NCBI GenBank assembly: GCA_038124025.1
Contig: JAYPBC010000012.1
Location: 1-64,000, forward strand
Reading direction: 5' to 3'
Length of the DNA: 64,000 nucleotides
Source of the DNA: UBA1275 sp038124025
GTDB lineage: Bacteria; Bacteroidota; Rhodothermia; Balneolales; Balneolaceae
The notes beneath the pieces are model-generated. The model made no database searches, had not been told where the DNA came from, and saw nothing but the letters and a program-made list of their open reading frames with translations. The position numbers and the translations under genes were made by a program. The number at the start of each line of letters is the position of its first letter. The first letter of the stretch is position 1. Positions 26,775-35,226 of this stretch are shown here, piece by piece.

Positions 26775-29300
26775 CTAAAAATCGGTGCTACAGTACCGCA
26801 TCCAATCCGAGCCTATTGGAGAACCAGGAGGCAAATTTAACGCAGGAGAAGCCTCAAAAATAGTGGGTTCATCGAGATATTGCTCTATCATAAGCGATGC
26901 TTGTCTGGCCATTGGCCGCATAAATCCTTCCATCATCGATGCGACGGATTCAAGTTTATCGAGCACTATGGCTTTAGTAAGTGGACTAGATTGGCTTGAC
27001 GCATGCAGTGCAATCATGTGACGTACCACCTCATAATTAACCACCTCCTGAATGGATCCTTGATAACTTTGTGACTCTTCTTTACCCCAAGTTACGGTCA
27101 ATAGGGCGTCCAGCATTTCCTCCAAACTTAGGTTATTGTCTCTGGCTCCGTACTCTACCAGGCGATTTGCTCTCTGCGGATGCAACAACAACCCAAGAGT
27201 CATATTTGCAGAAGACTGAGCAATACTTAAGGCATCCAAGGAAGGACCGGTTCTGCCGCTGAATAATTCTCTGGTTGATGGGAGCCCGGCCGGCCGCGGT
27301 GGTATCATATCGAGTAACGACGGGGGAAGAGCCAAGACCTCCGGCTCTAAGGTAGATAATACGGCTTGGAGGGCATTTCGCTGAGCACTCGCGCGTACGA
27401 TACGAGGACTAGGCTGATTATCCCCTTTAATTTTGTACGTATATTCCATGCCCCCAATTAACTTGACTGTACCTTCCACTTGGTATCGGTGGAAATAATA
27501 AATGGGCACTAACACGTCTTCCAAATAAGTGGTTGGACGACCTGTAGGTATATTAGCCATACCAAACTGCGTAAGGGCAATGTCTCGCACCTCTAAAATA
27601 TGAGCCAATTGATCGGTCGGATCTTGTCCATAATCCCACAAGTGCGCCGTTGGATGCGATCCGCCTTGTGGTCGAGCATCATTGTCAGAAATGTAATCTA
27701 ATCCACTTGAATGAGCTTGCTCAAGTAGTTCATTCAGCGCCATTGTCTCATTCACATCATCTGGGAAATCCTGGTATCCATAGGCAATGGTAACTTTATC
27801 CCAATCGCCAATGGCCGTATCGTATGCATCATCCAGATTCAATTCTCCGTCAATAATATCCACTTTAGGATGTGGGTAATCCATAACAGATGCTCGATTG
27901 TTCATACTTGATGCAAAATTGTGATAAATACCTAGAGTATGCCCTACTTCGTGCGCAGAGAGCTGTCGTATTCGGGTCAAGGCCATATCCATCATCGGAG
28001 AATCGGCTAGGTTCTCCAGCACCCCTTCGCTTTCTGACTGTTCGCTAAATGGAGCCAACAAGCCCGTAGCAATCATGTAATCCTGTCGCACTCGTAACGA
28101 GCCCAATAGAACATTCCCTTTGATAATTTCGCCCGTTCGAGGATCGACCACCGACCCTCCATAAGACCATCCACGAGTCGAGCGATGCACCCAGTTAATC
28201 ACATTGTATCGGATATCTAGGGGGTGAGCATCATCGGGTAGTACTTTTACTTGAAAAGCATCCTTATACCCTATAGCCTCAAAGGCTTGATTCCACCAGC
28301 GAGCACCATCCAACAAGGCTGATCGTACCGGCTCTGGAGTTCCATTATCCAAATAGTAAATGATTGGCTCAACAGCCTCACTTACCTCCGCCGTAGGATC
28401 TTTTTTCTCTAGCCTATGCCGGTTTATGAAACGAACGGCCATATCCTGCTCAATTGGCGCGGCATAATCCATGAAAGTCGTTGGATAATAACCGGCTCTT
28501 GGATCATAGACTCTTGGGGTGTAATCATCATCTGGAAGCTCAACAAATGAGTGATGTTGTCGAACGGTGATGGCCGACGGGTCAGGTACCACTGATCGTA
28601 CTTCACGTCCGGGATTACTCCCAGTGAAAGTAAGCATAGTTTCGAATTCGGTATTCTTTGGGAAGTTGAAGGTACCTTCTGCATATAGCGCGGAACGGCT
28701 TTTGTCCAGACTGTAAGATCCTTCCCGCATTGTTCGCAACCGATTAGTGACCCCATGGGCGTCTCGCATCAAAAAAGGGCTTAAATCAATTAAAAACGCC
28801 CCATTTTCTTCGGCTTCAATAGGAAAACCGTACAATACCGAGGATGCAAAGGCTTCTCGAACCGATTTTTTTTCTAATTCATTCGTGGACTGGGCTATAT
28901 ACCGTAAGTTGGGTTGTACAAGTAATAATTTTAACCCTCTTTTTTCGAAATATACCACTCGCTCACCGCCTTGCTGAGATCGATCCAAGCCTATATCATT
29001 GGAACCAACCCCCGCAGCCAAGTAATTGGCATATAAAAATTCTTTATTTAACTCGTCTACCCTCAACCAAAGTTTATCCTCATCTTCATCGAAGTAATAG
29101 GTAAAAAACCCTTCGGTCGCTTCTAATTCGCCTACCTTATCCGCGATATTCTGACCATAGCTAAGCCCTGAAAAAAAGAGTTGAAACACCAGCAGAAATA
29201 GTAGCTTAGTCCCTGTCCCATAATTGAATAGTTCACTTTTTCGGGTTAATTGTATCGTCGTAGGTTCAACGGTTCTTGAATGATTGTTCCACATAGTCAT
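26775..29300 (-). CDS. Zinc-dependent metalloprotease (DUF5117/DUF4953 type)
   Basis: 841 residues. A signal-anchor-like segment near residues 32-50 (LLFLLVFQLFFSGLSYGQ) indicates export. The zinc site H450-E-V-G-H454-T-L-G-I-Y-H460 is a metzincin pattern, with a Met-turn candidate in VMDYPHP (about 473). The region before it (about 60-300) matches the beta-rich N-domain of large Bacteroidota zinc proteases. It is presumably periplasmic or surface-located and degrades peptides or proteins. The true start could be downstream of the 30 residues that precede the hydrophobic segment. Next to it on the same strand lies the AGCS amino-acid symporter, which could take up products (inference). Confidence 0.85.
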   Translation of the reverse strand: MTMWNNHSRTVEPTTIQLTRKSELFNYGTGTKLLFLLVFQLFFSGLSYGQNIADKVGELEATEGFFTYYFDEDEDKLWLRVDELNKEFLYANYLAAGVGSNDIGLDRSQQGGERVVYFEKRGLKLLLVQPNLRYIAQSTNELEKKSVREAFASSVLYGFPIEAEENGAFLIDLSPFLMRDAHGVTNRLRTMREGSYSLDKSRSALYAEGTFNFPKNTEFETMLTFTGSNPGREVRSVVPDPSAITVRQHHSFVELPDDDYTPRVYDPRAGYYPTTFMDYAAPIEQDMAVRFINRHRLEKKDPTAEVSEAVEPIIYYLDNGTPEPVRSALLDGARWWNQAFEAIGYKDAFQVKVLPDDAHPLDIRYNVINWVHRSTRGWSYGGSVVDPRTGEIIKGNVLLGSLRVRQDYMIATGLLAPFSEQSESEGVLENLADSPMMDMALTRIRQLSAHEVGHTLGIYHNFASSMNNRASVMDYPHPKVDIIDGELNLDDAYDTAIGDWDKVTIAYGYQDFPDDVNETMALNELLEQAHSSGLDYISDNDARPQGGSHPTAHLWDYGQDPTDQLAHILEVRDIALTQFGMANIPTGRPTTYLEDVLVPIYYFHRYQVEGTVKLIGGMEYTYKIKGDNQPSPRIVRASAQRNALQAVLSTLEPEVLALPPSLLDMIPPRPAGLPSTRELFSGRTGPSLDALSIAQSSANMTLGLLLHPQRANRLVEYGARDNNLSLEEMLDALLTVTWGKEESQSYQGSIQEVVNYEVVRHMIALHASSQSSPLTKAIVLDKLESVASMMEGFMRPMARQASLMIEQYLDEPTIFEASPALNLPPGSPIGSDWMRYCSTDF

Positions 29301-29328
29301 ACGGTTTTAAATTAGGGTCAATGTAAAC

Positions 29329-30660
29329 TTATCGTGTTTCGTTTTTCATCCTTCCAAAATAGTCCTGAGCGGCGCTCATCACCTTTGGAGACAGTAAAAT
29401 AGCCGCTGTAATGGTCGGTATAGCCATAAGTGCAAACATACCATCGGTAAAGTTTAACACCGCTTCAATGGTTGCCACAGCCCCAAAAATGATAGCTGCC
29501 CCATAAAAATAATTGAAATATTTCTGCCGATGCGCTCCCGCTAAAAAGCCTAAGCATTTGGTACTGTAATAGGAATAGGTGAACAAAGAACTAAATGCAA
29601 AGATTAATACACACAGCATTAATACGTACACCCCAATAGGCCCCATCGCCTCTTTAAAGGCAGAAGCGGTTAAACTAATCCCATTTACATCGCCTGAGGT
29701 CCAGACTCCCGTTACTAATATAGCTAAAGCGGTCATTGTACAGACGACCAATGTATCAATGAATGGTCCCATCATCGCGACCAAACCCTCACGTACCGGT
29801 TCCTTAGTTTTAGCTGCTCCATGAGCTAGAGTAGCCGTACCAATACCTGCTTCATTCGAAAAGGCAGCTCTGCGAACCCCCGTTATAATCAACGCCCCTA
29901 CAGCACCTCCCATCACCGAATTTGCAGTAAAAGCATCCGTTATAATCAACATTAGATATTCTCCCAAAACATCTATATGGACCAATAATATGTAAGCGAC
30001 ACTTCCAACGTAAATGACCACCATGGCCGGCACCATTTTTGACGCCACCTTTCCAATTCGCTTAATCCCACCAAAAATGACCAGTGATACCACCGCTAGT
30101 ATGACCAAACCACTTATTAAATCGGTATTAAAATGGTTATTTGGATCGCTAATTCCATTAGGTATTAACAAGAAATCACGTACAATTTGAGTGACTTGGT
30201 TGGCCTGAAAAATAGGCAGTGGTCCAAATAGGCCCGCTACTGCAAAAAGTCCAGCCAATGGTTTCCACTTTTGTCCCAATCCTTCGGTAATAATATACAT
30301 GGTACCTCCTTGCAAATGCCCATCCGAATCATACCCTCGGTACATCACAGAAAGAGTACAGGTAAAAAACTTTGTTGCCATACCTACTATAGCACTTACC
30401 CACATCCAAAAGACTGCCCCAGGCCCTCCTACAGCAATCGCCACTGCAACCCCACTTATATTACCCATACCTACCGTTGCCGCCAACGCACTGGCTAATG
30501 CTTCAAAATGACTGATATCACCAGGATCATCTGGATCATCGTACTTACCACGTAATACCTCAATGGCATGCCAAAAATATCGATAGGGGATAAATCGAGA
30601 GTAGATTAAAAAGTACAGACCGCCACCTACTAAAAGTACAACGAGTGGAGTGCCCCACAT
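29329..30660 (-). CDS. Sodium:alanine/glycine symporter (AGCS family)
   Basis: 443 residues with about ten transmembrane helices. AGCS hallmarks are visible: ALAATVGMGNISGVAVAIAVGGPGAVFWMW near the N-terminus, followed by MATKF, and RRAAFSNEAGIGTATLAHGAAKT in the second half (quoted here in parts). The carrier imports alanine or glycine with sodium. The annotated ATG gives a protein that begins abruptly at MWGTPL. The same frame remains open upstream to 30705 and encodes LETLDRILAGFSSF, which looks like the missing amphipathic N-terminus; it would need a CTG (30700-30702) or ATT start. It follows the metalloprotease closely upstream on the same strand. Confidence 0.92.
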   Translation of the reverse strand: MWGTPLVVLLVGGGLYFLIYSRFIPYRYFWHAIEVLRGKYDDPDDPGDISHFEALASALAATVGMGNISGVAVAIAVGGPGAVFWMWVSAIVGMATKFFTCTLSVMYRGYDSDGHLQGGTMYIITEGLGQKWKPLAGLFAVAGLFGPLPIFQANQVTQIVRDFLLIPNGISDPNNHFNTDLISGLVILAVVSLVIFGGIKRIGKVASKMVPAMVVIYVGSVAYILLVHIDVLGEYLMLIITDAFTANSVMGGAVGALIITGVRRAAFSNEAGIGTATLAHGAAKTKEPVREGLVAMMGPFIDTLVVCTMTALAILVTGVWTSGDVNGISLTASAFKEAMGPIGVYVLMLCVLIFAFSSLFTYSYYSTKCLGFLAGAHRQKYFNYFYGAAIIFGAVATIEAVLNFTDGMFALMAIPTITAAILLSPKVMSAAQDYFGRMKNETR

Positions 30661-30808
30661 GAATGATGAAAAACCGGCTAATATGCGATCAAGTGTTTCC
30701 AGAATAAAGTGAATTTAGTTAGTAATAAGGGCCTTAAACTCGGTCTAAAAGAGGGAAATCACAAATAAAATAGGCGATTAATTTAGACATTTTTGATACG
30801 GTTAAAAG

Positions 30809-31483
30809 TTAAACCCAATCAAAAAAGCCTCCCAAGCCATTTATTACAAACTGCACGCCTATAGAAAGGGCAATGAATCCCATCATCCGGGTTATCACTG
30901 TCATCCCGGATTTTCCAATAAATTTGTTTAACCAAGGTGCGACTCTGAGTATGACAAAAGCTGAAAGGGCCGTTAATAATACTGCGACTCCATTCACTAA
31001 ATAATCCGTTGCGCTGGTTGCCTGTGATCCGAAACCAATAACAACAGCAATGCTACCAGGGCCCGAAAGTAGTGGCATCGCTAATGGACTAAAAGATACA
31101 TCCTCTTTTTCCATAGCGGCAACTTGATCTTCCTTGGATAGCTTTCTTCCTCCTGTTTCTGGATTCATCATGGAGAATCCGGCTTTCATAATGACAAGGC
31201 CGCCGGCGATTCGAATACCAGACATGCTAATTCCAAAAAACTGTAAAATATAACTTCCCGCAAATAAGAAGGTAATTAGTACAAAAAACATGTAAATCGT
31301 TGCTTTACGAGCGGTTAATTTACGCTCTTCTACGGTGTCTTCTTTGGTTAAAGCCATAAAAACCGGCATCGCAGTAATGGGATTAACCACCGAGAACAAC
31401 GAGGTAAAACTTGCAAATAAAAGGGCTCCAATACCCATATTCGGCAGGAAATTAAAGGTTTGGCACTCCGCTATGCTATACAT
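30809..31483 (-). CDS. MarC family integral membrane protein
   Basis: 224 residues with six predicted helices. The start of the family core is FTSLFSVVNPITAMPVFMALT, and the second half carries LAMPLLSGPGSIAVVIG, a repeated NP/GPG motif set of MarC proteins. The ATG at 31436-31438 (MGIGALLF) would be the more usual start; the longer form adds 15 residues. Members are called multiple-antibiotic-resistance or NAAT-type transporters, but transport function is not well established. It stands alone, 148 bases from the AGCS gene. Confidence 0.88.
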   Translation of the reverse strand: MYSIAECQTFNFLPNMGIGALLFASFTSLFSVVNPITAMPVFMALTKEDTVEERKLTARKATIYMFFVLITFLFAGSYILQFFGISMSGIRIAGGLVIMKAGFSMMNPETGGRKLSKEDQVAAMEKEDVSFSPLAMPLLSGPGSIAVVIGFGSQATSATDYLVNGVAVLLTALSAFVILRVAPWLNKFIGKSGMTVITRMMGFIALSIGVQFVINGLGGFFDWV

Positions 31484-31649
31484 GCGGTCACCTGAATACG
31501 TATTCGAGTTGCAGAATTGCCATGAAAGATAAAGATACGGACTCTATATCGAATTTCATCTATGTATAGCTAAATTTTCTTAAACACTGCACGCTACACC
31601 TAAGCTTCGTATTATTAGATGTTGGCGTTCTACTTCGCCATTACAATTA

Positions 31650-32120
31650 ATGATCACCCTTCGCAGGAGTCCGGATACTATGTTACAACGCATAAACACC
31701 ATCATAGAGCGTAATGTTGAACTAAAACAAACATTATTGGAGATTGCGCGAATTCTACATGCTGAATTTGAGCATTTTGATTGGGTAGGTTTTTACCTCG
31801 ATGACCAGGACAAGAAAGGCTATTTGAAACTTGGCCCTTATGTTGGGCCATCCACCGATCATGTTTCTATACCGTATGGAAAGGGGATTTGTGGACAAGT
31901 AGCTGTCTCACTCCAAACCTTCGTTTCACAAGATGTGAATGCGGAGGATAATTATATTGCCTGCAGCACCGAAGTACAGTCAGAAATAGTAGTTCCCATA
32001 CTAAAAAATGAGGTTTTTGTTGCGCAATTAGATGTGGATTCGAATACAAAAAATTCGATTACCAAAGAGCAAACCGAACTGCTGGAAGCAATCTGCCGTA
32101 GCCTAGCAGTTCTTTTTTAA
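31650..32120 (+). CDS. Free methionine-(R)-sulfoxide reductase (GAF domain)
   Basis: 156 residues forming a single GAF domain. HFDWVGFYLDD, GKGICGQVAVS, then IACSTEVQSEIVVPI are the conserved stretches of fRMsr, including two of its cysteines (in GICG and IACS); a third cysteine is near the C-terminus (EAICRS). The enzyme reduces free L-methionine-R-sulfoxide using thioredoxin. An alternative start ten residues downstream (31680) would remove a poorly conserved head. A terminator hairpin overlaps the last codons. Confidence 0.87.
   Translation: MITLRRSPDTMLQRINTIIERNVELKQTLLEIARILHAEFEHFDWVGFYLDDQDKKGYLKLGPYVGPSTDHVSIPYGKGICGQVAVSLQTFVSQDVNAEDNYIACSTEVQSEIVVPILKNEVFVAQLDVDSNTKNSITKEQTELLEAICRSLAVLF
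32076..32118 (+). terminator. Terminator hairpin inside the 3' end of the fRMsr gene
   Basis: GAACTGCT (32076-32083) pairs perfectly with AGCAGTTC (32105-32112), extended by weaker GG/CC pairs, and six T follow (32113-32118). The hairpin lies in the last 15 codons; the T run supplies the final codons before the TAA at 32118-32120. Confidence 0.65.
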
Positions 32121-32210
32121 AGGTATACTTCCGGCTTGGAGCCCTTTGTTTTTTCGCTTTTTTCTTTCCCCAGTTTGTAATTCAAGTAGCTCAGCTATAC
32201 TATAAAGCCT

Positions 32211-33200
32211 CTAATACGGACATCTTGGCCCGCTCACCAACTGAATTTCGTTAATTTCGTCGGGGATAATAATTCGGGTGTAGGACTGATCAAACCATTC
32301 AGTATACCATTGGTCTCGAACCTGACCACGAAGTTCCACGTAAAAATACTGCTCGCTAGCCTCTTCAATTTGTACTGGATATGCACTTGTGACGACCAGA
32401 TCTTCTAAATGACCCTCGAAGTACCAAGTTTCACTTTTATCACACAAAATGAATTCAGGCCCAGACGGACCTTTCATATAACCCCTGTACACATTAAAAT
32501 TATCTCGTTGAATGGTCGCATCTCGTAAGGCTCTCATCTCTGAGACTATTTGCATCAATTCGCTGCCTGTACTGCTTGCCTCGTAGGTATCTGGGCTGGT
32601 GTGCTGATACCGTCTAAAATAATTCTCCACACGAGCCTCCACATGCACCACCCACTGATCCTCTACCGACAAGCTATCTCTGGTTAACGAATCTGCTGGC
32701 TCTAACGTCCAAATGTTAGACGCATCAAGTGACTCATATACATCTGGCCAATCAGGTTCTTCAAACCATTCTGGTACACAATACTCATAACGAGCCGTCT
32801 CCTCAAACTCTTCGCACTCTCCCTGAATAAACCAACGAATATTACTTTGAGGGGATTCGAGATCTAATGATGTTTTTTTCTCCCAAAACAAAATATATGC
32901 CGCTTCTAGGTCTTTCGTCTTTTTCATACGCAAAGCATGATAAGGAGGAATCGGCGAGCTCAAAACCACTCTAATTTCTTCCTCTTCTACTCCCAAGCTA
33001 TCCTCATGAATCCCCCCCCAACCCAATGAGTCGGCAATTTCTTGAGGAAAAGCTCGAGGGCTAGTTAGCACGGTTGTGGGCAAGACTACATGTTCTACTC
33101 TTGACATTTTATGCGTGCTTGCACATGAACTTAACAGGGAAAAGCCCGTCAACGCCATAAACGCAAATACGATCGCCTTCTTCCTATTGGTCTGATTCAT
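32211..33200 (-). CDS. Uncharacterised lipoprotein
   Basis: 329 residues from the ATG at 33198-33200. A longer frame opens at 33269, overlapping the next gene; the chosen start gives a textbook lipoprotein signal, with NRKK, a hydrophobic stretch, then LLSSC at about residue 26. The mature protein is acidic and rich in Trp, Tyr and Glu, with no motif I recognise. EYCVPEWFEEPDWPDVYE and a C-terminal YTRIIIPDEINEIQL are notable. It is likely anchored in the inner or outer membrane, facing the periplasm. It follows the Hyi-like gene on the same strand. Confidence 0.7.
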   Translation of the reverse strand: MNQTNRKKAIVFAFMALTGFSLLSSCASTHKMSRVEHVVLPTTVLTSPRAFPQEIADSLGWGGIHEDSLGVEEEEIRVVLSSPIPPYHALRMKKTKDLEAAYILFWEKKTSLDLESPQSNIRWFIQGECEEFEETARYEYCVPEWFEEPDWPDVYESLDASNIWTLEPADSLTRDSLSVEDQWVVHVEARVENYFRRYQHTSPDTYEASSTGSELMQIVSEMRALRDATIQRDNFNVYRGYMKGPSGPEFILCDKSETWYFEGHLEDLVVTSAYPVQIEEASEQYFYVELRGQVRDQWYTEWFDQSYTRIIIPDEINEIQLVSGPRCPY

Positions 33201-33253
33201 TGGTGCATTTTGCGGGTTGTTGATCTGGAATAATTTCATCGTATTCTTCATTG

Positions 33254-34174
33254 CTATGAAAGAGTGCACAGCTCAATGGCTTTTGCTAAGGAATCAAACT
33301 TATTTTCTGCAGTGGGTATAAATTCTTGAGCTACATGGCCTCTAAAACCAGTATCATGTATAGCCTGCATGATAGCAGGGTAATTTAGTTCCTGGCTTTG
33401 GTCAATTTCATTTCTACCTGGCACTCCCGCGGTATGATAATGAGCAATATATGGGTGATATTTTTGAATCGTAGCTATGATATCTCCTTCCATGACCTGC
33501 ATGTGATATATATCATATAATAACTTAAAATGCTCCGATCCAATTTTTTCACATAGCCCTACTCCCCAAGTTGTATGATCACATTGGTAGTCTTTATGAT
33601 CTACCTTCGAGTTCAATAATTCCATAACTAGCGTGATACCATGCTTTTGAGCCAACGAAACAATAGGATCTAAGCCTATGGCACACTGTTCCATTCCTTG
33701 TTGGTCCCCAATACCTTGCCTATTTCCAGAAAAACAAATGAGGTTTTGAATGCCTAAATCGGCTAGAACTGGAATAAGCTGGCTGTACTCTTGCTGTAAT
33801 TTTGCGTGATAATTTGGATTATTGAAGCCATCCGTTAAGCTCAAAGGAACACTGTTTGCAACAGCACAGCTTAACCCTTTTTGTTGAACTTTTCTTATAT
33901 CGGGGGGATTTAGCAACTCAATGGAGTCAATATTGAGTTCAATGGCTACCTCGCATAATTTTTCTAATGGCACCGCTGAATAGGTCCAACGGCACACTGA
34001 GTGCTTATAGCCTTGCTCAGAAACTTTTGAACCCACCCCATCAGGTAGTCTTCTCGCATTTAGTGTAGATGGTTGTAAGGCTTCTGAAATACCAGATATG
34101 GTCTCTTTTGTTGCCTGTACTCCCAGTGCGGAAGCAAGAATTCCTTTGATGGCTTTTTTTCTATCCATTTTCAA
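33254..34174 (-). CDS. Hydroxypyruvate isomerase-like TIM-barrel protein
   Basis: 306 residues of the AP-endonuclease-2/xylose-isomerase fold. Metal and catalytic positions typical of Hyi are visible: E in LVMELLNSK, D and H in LLYDIYHMQ, H in YHTAGVPGRNE and a final E in AQEFIP. Hyi interconverts hydroxypyruvate and tartronate semialdehyde; relatives act on keto-sugars. The N-terminus (about 35 residues, starting MKMDRKKAIKG) resembles a weak export signal, as in many Bacteroidota sugar isomerase-like proteins of this fold, so periplasmic location is possible. It lies 23 bases after lgt on the same strand. Confidence 0.8.
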   Translation of the reverse strand: MKMDRKKAIKGILASALGVQATKETISGISEALQPSTLNARRLPDGVGSKVSEQGYKHSVCRWTYSAVPLEKLCEVAIELNIDSIELLNPPDIRKVQQKGLSCAVANSVPLSLTDGFNNPNYHAKLQQEYSQLIPVLADLGIQNLICFSGNRQGIGDQQGMEQCAIGLDPIVSLAQKHGITLVMELLNSKVDHKDYQCDHTTWGVGLCEKIGSEHFKLLYDIYHMQVMEGDIIATIQKYHPYIAHYHTAGVPGRNEIDQSQELNYPAIMQAIHDTGFRGHVAQEFIPTAENKFDSLAKAIELCTLS

Positions 34175-34197
34175 CTCCCACGTTAACTAGTCTTGAG

Positions 34198-35067
34198 TTA
34201 ATTGGTCTTAATATGCCCTTTTTTAAAATACTTCATCAACAATATACCAGCAATAATCACATAGGCAAGTAAACTAAGCTGCAGATTGGTCATATTTGCA
34301 AAAGCTACAAACTCTCGGTCCCCTCGGATAAATTCTAAAGCGAATCGAAGAAAAGCATAACCACCTGTATGGACATAAAAGATGATCGGTGAGTTTTTAT
34401 TGTTTTTCCAATACTTGTTAAATATGTAGATTACCACGGCCAAAATGGCAAAATCACCCAGCATTTCGTATAACTGAGTGGGATGAAGCGGAGCACTCAT
34501 CGTTGAACCTACTTCGACTAATCCCCGCTCAAAAGACCATTGCCATGCCGAAGATGAGTAGGATAACTCTGTTTCAAAGGATGGAATCCATGTTCCATAT
34601 CTAGGAAACTGAACCCCAAACATACCATTGGTAGCTGTTCCATAGGCATCTCCATTCAGAAAACAACCAATACGCCCAACCGCTTGACCAATCAATATTC
34701 CAGGGGACAACAGTGAAAAGTATTCGAAATAATTTAATTTTTTCCTCTTTGTGAAGAAATAACCACCAAGCATACCCCCTAAAAGCCCGCCTGTTATGCT
34801 GTTGCCTGCGCCACTAAGACTAAAAAGAATAGCCGGATTACTCAAAAATAGATCTAGATTCCAAAACAAAAAATGGGAGAGGCGAGCGCCTAACAAAGCC
34901 CCTAGAATAGACCAGGTTACCAAGCCTTCAAATAACTCTGTTTTTCCGCCATTGGCATGTACCCACCTGTAACAGACATAAACCCCAAGACCTATAGAGA
35001 TTAAAAAATAAAGTCCTTCATAAAAATAGATTTGATTGAAACCTATATCTAAATGGATGGGAAACAT
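34198..35067 (-). CDS. lgt: Phosphatidylglycerol--prolipoprotein diacylglyceryl transferase
   Basis: 289 residues, seven membrane helices. The Lgt signature GRIGCFLNGDAYG lies in the middle, with LHPTQLYE further on and an R-G-D-R segment (FIRGDRE) near the C-terminus, all conserved in Lgt. The enzyme attaches diacylglycerol to the lipobox cysteine of prolipoproteins in the inner membrane. Substrates in this window include the lipoproteins at 10681, 32211 and 40453. It shares strand with the Hyi-like gene 23 bases downstream. Confidence 0.95.
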   Translation of the reverse strand: MFPIHLDIGFNQIYFYEGLYFLISIGLGVYVCYRWVHANGGKTELFEGLVTWSILGALLGARLSHFLFWNLDLFLSNPAILFSLSGAGNSITGGLLGGMLGGYFFTKRKKLNYFEYFSLLSPGILIGQAVGRIGCFLNGDAYGTATNGMFGVQFPRYGTWIPSFETELSYSSSAWQWSFERGLVEVGSTMSAPLHPTQLYEMLGDFAILAVVIYIFNKYWKNNKNSPIIFYVHTGGYAFLRFALEFIRGDREFVAFANMTNLQLSLLAYVIIAGILLMKYFKKGHIKTN

Positions 35068-35226
35068 GATGGCTAAAGGGTTGGTTAAAGCGCTCGATTC
35101 ACGGCATCTGTTTATTAGTGCCTGTTTATTCTACCTCAATAATACAGAAAGCTCTTTTATGATGGTATTATCAATTTAATAGGATTCATCGTGCCTGAGA
35201 TATACTCAAAAGTACCTATTAAATAA

